Counted from the stretch's first letter, positions 35,769-45,466 are shown. The stretch is 64,000 nt of DNA from Maridesulfovibrio zosterae DSM 11974 (GCF_000425265.1 NZ_AUDC01000001.1:24358-88357); one strand, 5' to 3'. Translations and numbers: made by a program. Notes: generated from the sequence alone by a model not told the origin.

Positions 35769-36344
35769 ATGAAAATACTTACCTTGCTTGGAAGTGCAAA
35801 GAAAAAAGGAAATACAGCAACTGTTCTTGAAGCATTTGAAGATGAAATCAAAGCCGAAGGGCATGTTGTAGAGCGGGTCAATGTTGCCTATAAAAACGTT
35901 AAAGGCTGTCTTGGCTGTAATAAGTGTTCCGTTACGGCTGAGGAAATCGGCTGTATTCAGAAAGACGATGCAATCGATATTCTGGAAAAGATGATAGAAG
36001 CTGATCTTGTAGTGTTCGCTTCCCCCGTCTATTTCTGGGGTGTTTCTGCTCAGATAAAGGCAGTGATTGACCGCACTTATTCGCTTATTACACAGTATGG
36101 TACTCCAAATCACACCTCACTGGTTAAAGATACTCCCATTGCTCTGCTGGTGACCGGTGCTGATAATTATGAAGAGAATGCAGAAGTATTTTCATCCTTT
36201 GATAAGTTTGTCGCTTCCATGCTTGCTGAAAAAGCAGGTGAACTGTACATTGGAGAATGCCGCAGTCCTGCTGACATGACGGCTGAAACAATAAGTAAAG
36301 GCGCAGAATTTGCTGACATGATTCTTGATCATATCAAGGGATAA
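35769..36344 (+). CDS. Flavodoxin-fold NAD(P)H-dependent oxidoreductase (iron-sulfur-flavoprotein-like)
   Basis: The 191-residue protein starts after TTGGAG. It has the flavodoxin-like FMN-binding opening (LLGSAKKKGNTATVLEAF), the CLGCNKC cysteine cluster (about 46-52) seen in the NADPH-dependent FMN reductase / iron-sulfur flavoprotein group, and the ASPVYFWGVSAQIKAVIDRT motif (about 80-100) that closes the FMN site. Members reduce quinones, nitro compounds, chromate or O2 with NAD(P)H or use a [4Fe-4S] cluster; only three Cys are close together, so a cluster is not certain. It is divergent from a LysR regulator that likely controls it. Confidence 0.9.
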   Translation: MKILTLLGSAKKKGNTATVLEAFEDEIKAEGHVVERVNVAYKNVKGCLGCNKCSVTAEEIGCIQKDDAIDILEKMIEADLVVFASPVYFWGVSAQIKAVIDRTYSLITQYGTPNHTSLVKDTPIALLVTGADNYEENAEVFSSFDKFVASMLAEKAGELYIGECRSPADMTAETISKGAEFADMILDHIKG

Positions 36345-36707
36345 TTATTGATGTGAATGCCTTAGTTTGAATTGTCGTTATTTGCCTTATTCTTTGAATG
36401 TTTATTTCCGATCGTGCATAAACTTCATCTTATGGGCGAGTTTCTAACGTGATTTAATTGTGAAAGTTTAAAACGATTTATATTATAATAAATTAAGGCC
36501 GGAATCCGAATGTTTGTGCATAGATGATTCCGGCTTTTTATTTGCAGACCTATTCTTGTTCGTATGATATAATCTATTACCTTACTGTATCTCCGCATAG
36601 GGCTCAGCGCAGTCTTTGACACACCTTTTTTAGACAACCTACTTGTGTCGATTCATGATAAGTATTACTTTAATAGAGAGGTCAGTTAAAAAAGAGCGGG
36701 GTGCTCC
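36345..36707. other. 363-bp intergenic region
   Basis: It contains the terminator at 36498-36540 and otherwise A/T-rich sequence. TTGACA at 36616-36621 is a possible -35 element for the kinase at 36708, but the matching -10 is weak. No open frame with a ribosome-binding site was seen. Confidence 0.5.
36498..36540 (+). terminator. Rho-independent terminator after the flavoprotein gene
   Basis: GCCGGAATC pairs with GATTCCGGC around a 19-nt loop and is followed by TTTTTA. It lies about 150 bp after the stop. Confidence 0.75.
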
Positions 36708-39029
36708 ATGCCTGAATACGAACATATCCAGACTCAAATCAGATCCATTGCCCATGTTGTTTCCTGTGAATTGGAAAGGGTAGAGGATTTTCTGTATTTT
36801 CTGGATTCGCAGACCACCAAGCTTTTTACAGAAACTAAGCATGACCGTGATGAAATAGCGCGCTGGCTTAATGAAAACGATTTTGCTGTCGGTGATGACG
36901 GATTTTATTTAAGCCTTTCTCAGCTTACAGAGTTCAGAAAAGGAAAACTTTCCGGTGACGCAATCAGCTATTCATGGCCTCCGGAAAAAATTAATGACGA
37001 AACAGCCAGATTTCATTTGTTCTGCCTTAGCAATCTGGGCGATCTGCTTGCACCTATGTTTGAAAGAATTCCCAGTGCTGTCTGGATGTATTATCAGGAT
37101 GTTACAAATACAGCTCTGCAATTTCCTTATATTGATCAGATCGAAGCTATAACCCCCGATTTTGACTGGTCAACCTACCATACTTATGCCTCGGTCTGTC
37201 CTGAAGCTAACCCAGATAGAGAAGTACGCTGGTCTGCTCCGCATGTGGATTATGCCGGTGGCGGTTTAATTGTTGCCGCATCTATTCCTGTGTACATCGA
37301 GCATGATTTTGTCGGACTGTGGAGCATTGATGTAAGGGTTGAAGGTCTGGTGCGCCATGATATTCTGGTGGCAAACCGCAAAAGTCAGCTGACTTGTATT
37401 GTTGAAAAAAGCGGATCACTTATTGCCGATAATCGCGGTGTATCCATTACAGAAATGGATAAGGGTGAAATCTCTATTGTTGGATTTAAGGATGCTCATG
37501 AAGTTTTTCAGAACATAAATCTGGAGAGTCTTTTTGAGTCAAAGAGCGGATACAGAAATTTTAATACTGACAATGAATCCTATCAGGTTCACTGGCATAA
37601 AATTGATTCTATGGATTGGATCTGTATAACTGTTATATCCGTACGTGAATTGATAACTACCGCCAAAGATATTTTTAAAAATGCATTTGCAAGCCTCGTA
37701 ACAGGTAATTCTCACTCGTTTATAGAAACTGATAATTTTCCGGCCGAACTGCTGGAACTGGCACGTTCATATAATGAAATGGTTCATAGTCTTGATAAAA
37801 TGCATAAAAGTATTTTGAAAAAAAATATTGAACTGACTAAACAGAAAAAGAAGGCTCAATCTGCAAATAAGGCAAAATCAGCTTTTCTGGCAAACATGAG
37901 TCATGAGCTCAGAACTCCGTTAAATGGAATTGTCAGTATGCTATATCTTCTAAAAGATACTGAACTTGAAGAAGAACAGAAAGATTTTGTTAAGCTGACT
38001 ATTCAGTCAGCTAACAGGCTAACTGATCTGCTTGGCGACATTCTTGATTTGACTAAGATTGAGTCCGGTAACGTCAAATTGGAGGAAAAGTCATTTGAAC
38101 CGGCTAAGATTCTTGAAACAATTGAGTTGCTGTTCGGCCCCACCTGCAAGCAGCGCGGTCTTCAATTCAAACTATATGTGGATAGCGCCGTTCCGCAAAC
38201 TCTTCTTGGAGATTCTTTACGTTTAAGTCAGGTTTTAAATAATATTGTCGGTAATGCAGTAAAGTTTACTGAGCACGGAGAGATTAACGTTACCGCTACT
38301 TTATTGCCTGAGAAGTCTCCTGAAATATATCGAATTCTTTTCTCGGTCTCGGATACCGGAATCGGTATGCAGGATGAGAATATTGACAGCTTTTTTGAAA
38401 TGTTCACTAAGGCGGACCAGGGTTACCAACGGTTATATCATGGGGCCGGACTGGGCTTGTCAATTGTCAGTAAGCTCGTGGCACTAATGGGCGGAACTCT
38501 TTCTGTTACAAGTGAACATGGAGTTGGATCATCTTTTTACGTGTCCATTCCATTCAAAAAAGATAAAAATGAGAAGGTCGTTACTGGCGATTGCAGTGAA
38601 CTTGATAGTCCTGAATCAGGTATGTCTTCAATACTTGTGGTTGAAGATGAGGCCATAAATATGCTCGCCATGAAGGGCATATTAAAAAAATCAGGTTTTA
38701 AGGCTGGTGCCGCAGGTAACGGTGTTGAAGCATTAGAGGAATTAAAGAGAGAAAAATATGATCTGGTTTTAATGGACATCCGCATGCCGCTGATGGACGG
38801 GGTGCAGGCTACCATAGCCATACGAAGCGGGCAGGCCGGTGATGAAAATACTGGAATTCCGATTGTGGCTTTAACTGCCTATGCCAGTTCAGACAGCAGG
38901 AACGAGTTTCTGGAAGCCGGTATGGATGATTATCTTTCCAAGCCTGTAGATGTGGATAAGCTTATAAAAATAATTTTGAAGCTGCTGAAAAACAATTCAC
39001 AGCGCAGTCTGGTCTGTGATCATGCATGA
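36708..39029 (+). CDS. Soluble hybrid histidine kinase with N-terminal Cache-like sensor
   Basis: The 773-residue protein has an N-terminal sensor (1-320) with Cache/PAS-like features (FVGLWSIDVRVEGLV, then a SGSLIADNRG strand-turn) but no transmembrane helix, a coiled coil, HisKA with His399 in SHELRTPL, HATPase (about 500-615, DTGIGMQ, GAGLGLSI) and a C-terminal receiver (630-760; LVVEDE, Asp in LMDIRMPL, Lys in LSKPVD). Cache domains are normally outside the cell; without membrane helices this one must read a cytoplasmic signal. It is a single-gene unit ended by a strong terminator. Its target is unknown. Confidence 0.92.
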   Translation: MPEYEHIQTQIRSIAHVVSCELERVEDFLYFLDSQTTKLFTETKHDRDEIARWLNENDFAVGDDGFYLSLSQLTEFRKGKLSGDAISYSWPPEKINDETARFHLFCLSNLGDLLAPMFERIPSAVWMYYQDVTNTALQFPYIDQIEAITPDFDWSTYHTYASVCPEANPDREVRWSAPHVDYAGGGLIVAASIPVYIEHDFVGLWSIDVRVEGLVRHDILVANRKSQLTCIVEKSGSLIADNRGVSITEMDKGEISIVGFKDAHEVFQNINLESLFESKSGYRNFNTDNESYQVHWHKIDSMDWICITVISVRELITTAKDIFKNAFASLVTGNSHSFIETDNFPAELLELARSYNEMVHSLDKMHKSILKKNIELTKQKKKAQSANKAKSAFLANMSHELRTPLNGIVSMLYLLKDTELEEEQKDFVKLTIQSANRLTDLLGDILDLTKIESGNVKLEEKSFEPAKILETIELLFGPTCKQRGLQFKLYVDSAVPQTLLGDSLRLSQVLNNIVGNAVKFTEHGEINVTATLLPEKSPEIYRILFSVSDTGIGMQDENIDSFFEMFTKADQGYQRLYHGAGLGLSIVSKLVALMGGTLSVTSEHGVGSSFYVSIPFKKDKNEKVVTGDCSELDSPESGMSSILVVEDEAINMLAMKGILKKSGFKAGAAGNGVEALEELKREKYDLVLMDIRMPLMDGVQATIAIRSGQAGDENTGIPIVALTAYASSDSRNEFLEAGMDDYLSKPVDVDKLIKIILKLLKNNSQRSLVCDHA

Positions 39030-39059
39030 CATGTGACCAATTTTTAATGTTTTTTCAGG

Positions 39060-39094
39060 AGTTGATACCTGTCACTTTGTGACAGGTATCAACT
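39060..39094. terminator. Bidirectional terminator between convergent genes
   Basis: A perfect 16-bp stem (39060-39075 with 39079-39094) with a TTT loop lies between the kinase (ends 39029) and the basic secreted protein (ends 39118). Confidence 0.88.
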
Positions 39095-39117
39095 TATTTA
39101 ATTTTGCATCGCTGACT

Positions 39118-39498
39118 TTATTTTTTAGGTAGTCTTCCGCCTGCCTTCAGGCATGCTTTCATTGAATGAAATTCCGTAAAATGTTTTGTTCTGGCATAGT
39201 GCTTTGATGAGTAGTCATGGCATATGCCTGATTTTGACATCTTTACTATATGGGCTGATCTTTTCTTTTCCGCTATTTTTTTAGATCTCTTTTCTGATTT
39301 TGCCGCTGCGACATGTTTGGCTTGTACATGTTTGATATTTGCGTGTTTGGATTTATGTTCAATTTTTTTCTGAGTTACTTTATCGATGTGTCTTTTAGAG
39401 GATGAATCTGGTTTCGCGTAGGCTGCGTTGCAGAGCATTAATGTGGCAATAAAGGTTAATGCTAAACTTAGTCTTTTAAAGTGTTTTGAATAATTCAT
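39118..39498 (-). CDS. Small Lys/His-rich secreted protein with C-terminal Cys-containing module
   Basis: The ATG at 39498 is chosen; GGGA is 9 nt upstream, and the TTG at 39513 would cover it. The 126-residue product has a signal peptide (about 1-28, cut after AYA), a very basic low-complexity middle rich in Lys, His and Ala, and a C-terminal module SGICHDYSSKHYARTKHF...MKACLKAGGRLPKK. That tail (Cys-His, aromatic pairs, second Cys, GGRLPK) recurs at the ends of various secreted bacterial proteins, including nucleases, as a small binding module; I recall the pattern but cannot name its function. The basic part may bind nucleic acid, polysaccharide or metal. It lies downstream of the glycan operon on the same strand. 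Confidence 0.75.
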   Translation of the reverse strand: MNYSKHFKRLSLALTFIATLMLCNAAYAKPDSSSKRHIDKVTQKKIEHKSKHANIKHVQAKHVAAAKSEKRSKKIAEKKRSAHIVKMSKSGICHDYSSKHYARTKHFTEFHSMKACLKAGGRLPKK

Positions 39499-39599
39499 TT
39501 TTTTAAGTCCCAATTGTTTTTTGTGATTTGCTGAGTACTCATGTAAAAATTATGAAAAGGTACTTGTAAATCATGTTGTTATTTATTAAGCAGCTTTAT

Positions 39600-42233
39600 C
39601 TAATCCTTTATTGAAATTTTTTCAAATGTTCCTTTTGCCGGAAGACTGCCGCTCATATCATTTCCGATACTTATAGATTTGAATTCTGATACGGATTCAG
39701 GGCTGCATGCAGTGCTGTGGTATTTACCGTCAATAGTCAGCTCAATACTGTCTTTATTCCATGACATAGTTATTTTATGCGGTTGGTTTTTTGCCCAGTC
39801 CTTAATTTCCTGCCCTGCTACACATGAAGGATTACCGTTTTCCCAGCGGATCAATTGCAGGAAATCCTGAGGTGTTTTTTCCAGAAACATGGACCCCATA
39901 TTCCATGCACTGCCGTAGAATGCCAGCAGCACTCTCTGTTTACTGTCGCCTGCTGACCAGTCCGGTATGAAAGTAAATGCTGCTTCTCCTGAAGACGTTT
40001 TCTGAGATCCTGTTTTCGGGACGACAGCGGTAAAAAACTGCTCTCTACCTGATTTGAATCCTTTTTCGGCACCGTTTCTGTCTCTTCTTCCTTTCAGATC
40101 AAGATCATACCAATAGCCCGGATTTGCATCGCCTTTGTTATGGTGAGTCATTGCAGCATCTGCTGAAATACCAGTCTCAAAAATCATGAGGTCATCGTAT
40201 TCGGCCGGAGCGGAGAATTTGTTCTGATGATCTGCGCCGAGATGCAGAGTTTTAAAGTCGGATTGAAACGGACTTGGCAGGTCTGCCTGTGCATATACTT
40301 TGCCGTCCAGAAAAATAGTTGTTTTCTGCCTGTTCCAGCTGAGGGTGAGGCTGTGCCAGCGGTCAGCTAAATCTACAGGCGGTCCCTGTACTATTCCGCT
40401 GAAACCGTTTTTAAAGAAAATTGCCCGTAAACTATTTTCCGGTGACAGTTCCAGAAAAACAGATCCTTTGTCCCATTTAGGGCCTTTTGCCATGAGCAGA
40501 ATCCGTTTTTTTCTTTCTTTTTTCCACTCAGGGTGGATACGGAAGGAAATTGCTCCTTCACCGATAATTTTATTTTTGGCAATTCTGTATCTCAGTTTGC
40601 TGTCAGCTCCGGTTTTGAATGAATTGCCGTCAGCATATTTTTTAATATTACTGTTTTCAATAATCAGTCCGTCATCAAGACCTTTGACAAGGCTTTCAGC
40701 TGAAGAACTTTCTTTGTTATCATCTTTGCCGCTGCGCAGGTAATCCTGCATTCTTCCTGCATCATATTTGGTTGCCCTTATGGACTGGAAATGAACCAGA
40801 ATAGGATTTACTTTTATCCCTTCCTTAAAATCCCTATGCTGCTTGATCAGTCTGCTTTCAGAAAGCATGGCCGGAATAGATCCACCGGGATCGGAGAAAA
40901 ATTCGTGAGCCTGCACCAGCCATATATTATCGTATTTCTCAGTTTCCTTGCGCAGATTAACATGACTGAATGCTTGAATTATTTGGGGGTCACCGACATC
41001 AGGGAAATAGTAGGTGAATGGTTCATAAATCCACGGCGCACTCATAACCAGAGCCTCACCGGGCTTTATGTTATCTTTGATGAACTGGGCAACCTCACGC
41101 CATTGTTCCTTGTCGTAGGTTGTGTAGTAGAGCCATAGTCCGTGAGTTGTTGTCCCTAGAAAAAGGAAAATCACTGCTGACTTCAAAAATACAGGTTCAA
41201 GTCTGCTCATGATCAGTCCGAGAAAAAGACAGAATCCCGGCAGGAACTGTATTGCATAACGTTCTACGTATATGGGTGAAAGTATCAGTGAAACAATAAA
41301 CGGTGCAGCCACAGCACATAGAAACCACAGGGATAGAAAAAGTCCTGTTTTTGTTCCTGCCGGTCTGCTTGAGGGGGCAATGAGTTTTTTCCTGAGCTGC
41401 GGAATGGCCGCTGCAATGAGAAAAATCAGCAGAGCGAGCGTAGCAGCAGCTAGGGGAGCCTCACCGCCGGAAAGCTGGATCAGGGTTCGCCACGCGGTTA
41501 TATGGTCGGGGACCGGAACCCATGAACCGGGACCTTCTCCGCCAAGTTTTGCCAGCACCTGTCTGACCAGAAAGAAAAGCCACGGACTGAATATTACCAG
41601 AGCTGCAATGTTTACACTTATCCAGTTGACCAGCCTTTTTAAACGCTGTCCTGAATTGGTGAACCAGTCGTTTATAAAGTAGAGCTGATGAAACATGATG
41701 ATGAAAACCGTGAAAGTGTGGATGTAGAGCATCAGAGCCACACTTGCGGCGTAGTAGAGAAAATTTTTATTGTCCGGTTTTTCAATGTAGAGCAGCAGGC
41801 TGTGGCAGGAAAGGAGAATCGCAGTCAGAAGCATTGTGTAGCTGCGGGCTTCCTGTGAAAAGTTGATGCCCATATATGAAACAGCCATGAAAAATGCGCC
41901 GAGCAGGGCTCCGGTGCTGTTCATAAGTTTTTCACCGACTTTGAATGTCAGGTAGACCGCAATGACCCCGAAAATTGCTGAGGGCAGGCGCAGCGCCGCT
42001 TCAGAAATACCGAAGGCCGAGGTCCATAGATGCATGATAAAAAGATAAAGGGGAGGATGCACGTCACGGGCGCAGTACTCGATAATTCCGGCAAATGATT
42101 TTGTGGCATAGGTCACGGTCTGACCTTCATCTATCCACAGGCTTTCATCTCCTATACCATATATTCTCAAGATCAGGGCCAGCAGCATGATGAGAGGCAG
42201 AGCATAGTTTGTTTTTGTGTTTTGCATATTCAT
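39600..42233 (-). CDS. GT39-type membrane glycosyltransferase fused to two LamG-like domains
   Basis: The 877-residue protein starts 6 nt after AAGGAG. Its first about 430 residues are a polytopic ArnT/PMT-type glycosyltransferase: catalytic acidic pair in LWIDEGQT (first periplasmic loop) and the signature ARDVHPPLYLF, followed by about ten membrane segments. The rest (about 500-877) is periplasmic and holds two concanavalin/LamG-like jelly-rolls (each with a W(H/K)xLTLSWN- or ITMSWN-like strand and a DGK turn). Such enzymes move a sugar from a polyprenyl-phosphate donor to a glycan, lipid or protein outside the membrane. A DPM-like donor synthase and two SMR-like flippase subunits are encoded upstream at 54.5-56.0 kb, which fits an ArnC/E/F/T-style route. 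It is the last gene of the long minus-strand series. Confidence 0.88.
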   Translation of the reverse strand: MNMQNTKTNYALPLIMLLALILRIYGIGDESLWIDEGQTVTYATKSFAGIIEYCARDVHPPLYLFIMHLWTSAFGISEAALRLPSAIFGVIAVYLTFKVGEKLMNSTGALLGAFFMAVSYMGINFSQEARSYTMLLTAILLSCHSLLLYIEKPDNKNFLYYAASVALMLYIHTFTVFIIMFHQLYFINDWFTNSGQRLKRLVNWISVNIAALVIFSPWLFFLVRQVLAKLGGEGPGSWVPVPDHITAWRTLIQLSGGEAPLAAATLALLIFLIAAAIPQLRKKLIAPSSRPAGTKTGLFLSLWFLCAVAAPFIVSLILSPIYVERYAIQFLPGFCLFLGLIMSRLEPVFLKSAVIFLFLGTTTHGLWLYYTTYDKEQWREVAQFIKDNIKPGEALVMSAPWIYEPFTYYFPDVGDPQIIQAFSHVNLRKETEKYDNIWLVQAHEFFSDPGGSIPAMLSESRLIKQHRDFKEGIKVNPILVHFQSIRATKYDAGRMQDYLRSGKDDNKESSSAESLVKGLDDGLIIENSNIKKYADGNSFKTGADSKLRYRIAKNKIIGEGAISFRIHPEWKKERKKRILLMAKGPKWDKGSVFLELSPENSLRAIFFKNGFSGIVQGPPVDLADRWHSLTLSWNRQKTTIFLDGKVYAQADLPSPFQSDFKTLHLGADHQNKFSAPAEYDDLMIFETGISADAAMTHHNKGDANPGYWYDLDLKGRRDRNGAEKGFKSGREQFFTAVVPKTGSQKTSSGEAAFTFIPDWSAGDSKQRVLLAFYGSAWNMGSMFLEKTPQDFLQLIRWENGNPSCVAGQEIKDWAKNQPHKITMSWNKDSIELTIDGKYHSTACSPESVSEFKSISIGNDMSGSLPAKGTFEKISIKD

Positions 42234-42244
42234 GACAGCTCCTT

Positions 42245-43528
42245 TTATTCAGCGAGACCCTTTTCAATTTGAACCATCTTTTCAGCTACATCTTCAGGTT
42301 CCATGTCTGTGGCAAGTGCTTTGTGCAGCAAATCAAGAATCTTACTTACCGTATTGTACCAGCCTGTCGGCGATTCATCTATTTTTATAGTCGCAGGTCC
42401 ATTTTCGCTTCCACCTTCCTTTTTGGTATAAAGACCGCAGGCCGGAGCCGGACTCATACCCGGAAGATCTTTGCCGTACATGGCTGCGGATTTTCTGGCA
42501 GGCAGAATATATTTGGTCTTAAGACGGAAAAAATCCGCCCGTTCTGAGGTAAGGTGATGGAGCAGTGTAAGGGCCTGTTCAGGATGTCTGGTGCGTTTAT
42601 TAATGACGAACCCGCGTGACCAGACATGGTTCTTGCGGCGGTCTGTCGATTCCAGCATCGGCAGAAAACCTACAGTTACATGTTCAGGATGTACCGGAAA
42701 ACCTACATCTTTGCTGAGACTTAAAAGATACCAGACATAGTTGCCGTTAATTGACATTCCTGCTTTTCCAGATCTGAATTCTCCCTCAGCCACAACATGG
42801 CTGAACTTTTCGTAATCCGGCTGATTCTCTTTCACCAGAGCGTAAAAAGCTTTGTAAGCCGTTACGTGTGCCTCAAGATTGTTTTCTGTTTTCTGCCCAT
42901 CCAGCACAATCTGGAGCAGGGTATAATAGAATTTATAGAGGTTCAGACCTTTAGATGGAAATATGAGCCCCTGAACACCGTGTTTTTCTTTTATGTATCG
43001 TGAGGTGCTGACAAGTTCTTCAATTGTTTTGGGCAGTCCTGATTCCGGCAGCATTTTTTTGCAGCCGTACAGGTATTGTAAACCGAGGAGGGCGGGCAGG
43101 CCGTAAAGTTCTTTTTCATATCTATAGCCGGTCACGAGCGGGGCCAGAAAATCTTTTTTCTCTCTTTCAGGCAGCTCTTCAAACCATGATTCTATGGGCA
43201 GCAGCAGTCCTTCCTGTGCAAAAGAAGCAACCCAGCTTCCCGGCATTTCAATTATGTCCGGCTGCTCGGCTTTGGGGTCACGCATGATTTTAAGCGCCTG
43301 CTCATGGAGTACCCACTCATCATATTCCGGTATGACTTCAACTTTAATTTCAGGATGGATGGACATAAAATCGGTGATTGATCCTATGTCCGCACTTTCA
43401 GTTTCAAAGACCCGGTTAATGTCTCCGTAAACGGTAAGGTTTACCGGATTTTCAGGGGTAGGCGATTTGGCGCAACCTGAAATTATGGTGAAAACAGCAG
43501 CAATGATCAGATATTTATACATTCTCAT
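42245..43528 (-). CDS. Extracellular solute-binding lipoprotein, family 1 (no permease nearby)
   Basis: The 427-residue protein has a lipoprotein signal (IISGC, Cys at about 19) and the fold markers of sugar-type ABC binding proteins (VNLTVYGD; IEMPGSWVASFAQEGLLLPIE; SGKAGMSINGNYVWYL; RGFVINKRTRHPEQALTLL). Family members bind oligosaccharides, sugars or polyols. No ABC permease or ATPase gene is nearby. It sits between a DUF3131 gene and the GT39 gene, 11 bp from the latter, so it probably works in handling or sensing the glycan made by this locus rather than in import. That role is inferred from position only. Confidence 0.88.
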   Translation of the reverse strand: MRMYKYLIIAAVFTIISGCAKSPTPENPVNLTVYGDINRVFETESADIGSITDFMSIHPEIKVEVIPEYDEWVLHEQALKIMRDPKAEQPDIIEMPGSWVASFAQEGLLLPIESWFEELPEREKKDFLAPLVTGYRYEKELYGLPALLGLQYLYGCKKMLPESGLPKTIEELVSTSRYIKEKHGVQGLIFPSKGLNLYKFYYTLLQIVLDGQKTENNLEAHVTAYKAFYALVKENQPDYEKFSHVVAEGEFRSGKAGMSINGNYVWYLLSLSKDVGFPVHPEHVTVGFLPMLESTDRRKNHVWSRGFVINKRTRHPEQALTLLHHLTSERADFFRLKTKYILPARKSAAMYGKDLPGMSPAPACGLYTKKEGGSENGPATIKIDESPTGWYNTVSKILDLLHKALATDMEPEDVAEKMVQIEKGLAE

Positions 43529-43551
43529 GGCAGTCCTCCTTAAATCCGGTT

Positions 43552-45465
43552 TTATTTCAATTTACCGATGAAACCTTCGGGCATTTTCCGGTACATGGCG
43601 GCTTCAAGTATGAGTCCGTTGGTTTCCAGTGTTAAAGCTTTGTTGATACCTGCTGTATCGTATATCCCGGCTTGAAAACCTTTTCCTTTTTCATGCCGGG
43701 GGTAGAGTTTGTTGATCAGAGTGCGGGTGTAGGCAGTGTTGTAAAGTGCATCCCAGCAGAATGCTGTAGCAGTTGAGGCCCAGAACAGGTTCAGCGGTTT
43801 TTCAGCGTAAGGGCTTACGCACTGCCATACTCCTGCGCCGTCAGCGGTTATGATTGCGCTTTCGGCAAACCATGGACTGCGGTCAATCCTTCCGGAATCC
43901 GTACTGGTCAGGATTCCTTCAGATTTATATCTGGCAGCCTGAACTTCGTATATTGACCGGATAAGCCTGTCCTGCTCATTGCCGGATTTACCGAATTCCA
44001 TAAGTATGAGTGCGAAGATTTTGGATGAAATGGCCGGACCTGATTTATTGAACGGAACTTTGATCCCGTATAAAGTTTTAAAGGCCAGACTGTTGCGGTA
44101 ATCCCGTGATTTCCACGTATCCAGACCCCAGAGTCTGAAAACCTCAGCAGCATAGGACGGCAGGCCGAATCCTGTTTCGACTTTGGGATATTCTTTTCCT
44201 GCATATACGGAAATAGAATAGATGCTTCCATCTTTTGTGAGTCTTTCGGTACGCATTTTCTGGAAAATTTTATCCACTGTACTTTTAAACTGAGGGTGCA
44301 GGATGGCGGTTTTTTTAAGCCACAGGAGCAGCCTTGCCACATCAGGAGCCTCCCAGCCTATTCCTGTTGAAGTCGGTTTCTGGTCTTCACCCACCATTCT
44401 TGCCGAGTTTGCAAAGTATAATTTATTAGGCAGTTCATTTTGATAGAGGTCCATGGAAGATAGTGTCTGCAGCATAAGTCCGGTCCGCTGCATGAATTCA
44501 TTGTCAGTGATGATTTCAAGGCGGTGTGCTCCATTCAGGGCAGCAAGCGATGTTCCTATTTCCCATACAGTTGTGACAGGATAAAGATCCAGACCGTTGT
44601 ATAATCCGGTAGACGGCTGATAGTTGCGCTGGAAATAGCTCCATGCCAGACGCGCTGCATCTTTATATTGCTCACTTATGACAGGGGTCGTCGATGATTG
44701 AGTTGACGCGGCATATGAGGCCGCAGCCGCAGCTGTGCTATGGTCTGAAGGCACGGCCTGTTTACGCATGGGAGTTGGTATTCCTGCCGGAGCAGTTCGT
44801 GGATCGGAAATATTCTGTTCCTGTATTGGGGGAGTCGCTGAATTTGTTTTTCCCCACATCCCTTCAGAATAGGGGATAACCGTAACCTGTCCCTGAGTAG
44901 ATCCGTCCATATCATTCCAGATCTGGTCGGCTGTTTTCTCACGGCGCAGTCCGGGAGAAGGGCGGTCAAAATTTTTCAGGCCGAAAAGATCCCACGCAGT
45001 TGCCAGTCTTCCTGCTTCCGGCGGCAGGTTTACAGCCGGAGCTGCAAATCCGGGCGATTGTCCTGCACCGATTGCGGCAGGCCCGGCTGAACCAAGCCTT
45101 GCCATTTCAAGCTGCTGATCAAGGGTTGAACGTACACTGTTCCATGACATACCGGCTCTGGCAAAGCGGGCAGTTGCCATCCCCCATGATTCGTAGGCTC
45201 TGGCATTACCTGCATTGGCGGCAGCTCTGCTGGCCATGACAAAAACAACGCCGCTTACCTCAGGAGATATTCCTCTTAAATTTCTGGCCAGATCATCAAG
45301 AAGCATGGCAGAAGGTTCATATTTACCGCTTTTATATAAGGTCACTGCCTCGGCAAAAACAGGGCTTGAAACCAGTTGTCCCAATCCGTCAAAGGCCGCA
45401 AAAGCACTGTGTGCAGTGAAGAGAACTGCAAGCAGTGTAAATAAGGTGTTGCGGAGGATTTTCAT
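43552..45465 (-). CDS. Secreted DUF3131 protein with N-terminal TPR-like region
   Basis: The 637-residue protein has a signal peptide (about 1-23, AHSAFA), a helical TPR-like segment (30-130), a Pro/Ala/Gln-rich linker and a DUF3131 domain (about 262-630). The domain shows the family pattern: WSYFQRNYQPSTGLYNGLDLYPVTTVWEIGT near its start, MDLYQNELPNKLYF, GWEAPDVARLLLWL, and an INKALTLETNGLILEA end. It is the longest of five DUF3131 paralogues here. DUF3131 domains look like alpha/alpha toroids of the glycoside hydrolase type, so glycan binding or trimming in the periplasm is likely, but no catalytic residue can be named. Its start overlaps nothing; only 1 bp separates it from the upstream gene. 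Confidence 0.88.
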   Translation of the reverse strand: MKILRNTLFTLLAVLFTAHSAFAAFDGLGQLVSSPVFAEAVTLYKSGKYEPSAMLLDDLARNLRGISPEVSGVVFVMASRAAANAGNARAYESWGMATARFARAGMSWNSVRSTLDQQLEMARLGSAGPAAIGAGQSPGFAAPAVNLPPEAGRLATAWDLFGLKNFDRPSPGLRREKTADQIWNDMDGSTQGQVTVIPYSEGMWGKTNSATPPIQEQNISDPRTAPAGIPTPMRKQAVPSDHSTAAAAASYAASTQSSTTPVISEQYKDAARLAWSYFQRNYQPSTGLYNGLDLYPVTTVWEIGTSLAALNGAHRLEIITDNEFMQRTGLMLQTLSSMDLYQNELPNKLYFANSARMVGEDQKPTSTGIGWEAPDVARLLLWLKKTAILHPQFKSTVDKIFQKMRTERLTKDGSIYSISVYAGKEYPKVETGFGLPSYAAEVFRLWGLDTWKSRDYRNSLAFKTLYGIKVPFNKSGPAISSKIFALILMEFGKSGNEQDRLIRSIYEVQAARYKSEGILTSTDSGRIDRSPWFAESAIITADGAGVWQCVSPYAEKPLNLFWASTATAFCWDALYNTAYTRTLINKLYPRHEKGKGFQAGIYDTAGINKALTLETNGLILEAAMYRKMPEGFIGKLK

Positions 45466-45466
45466 T

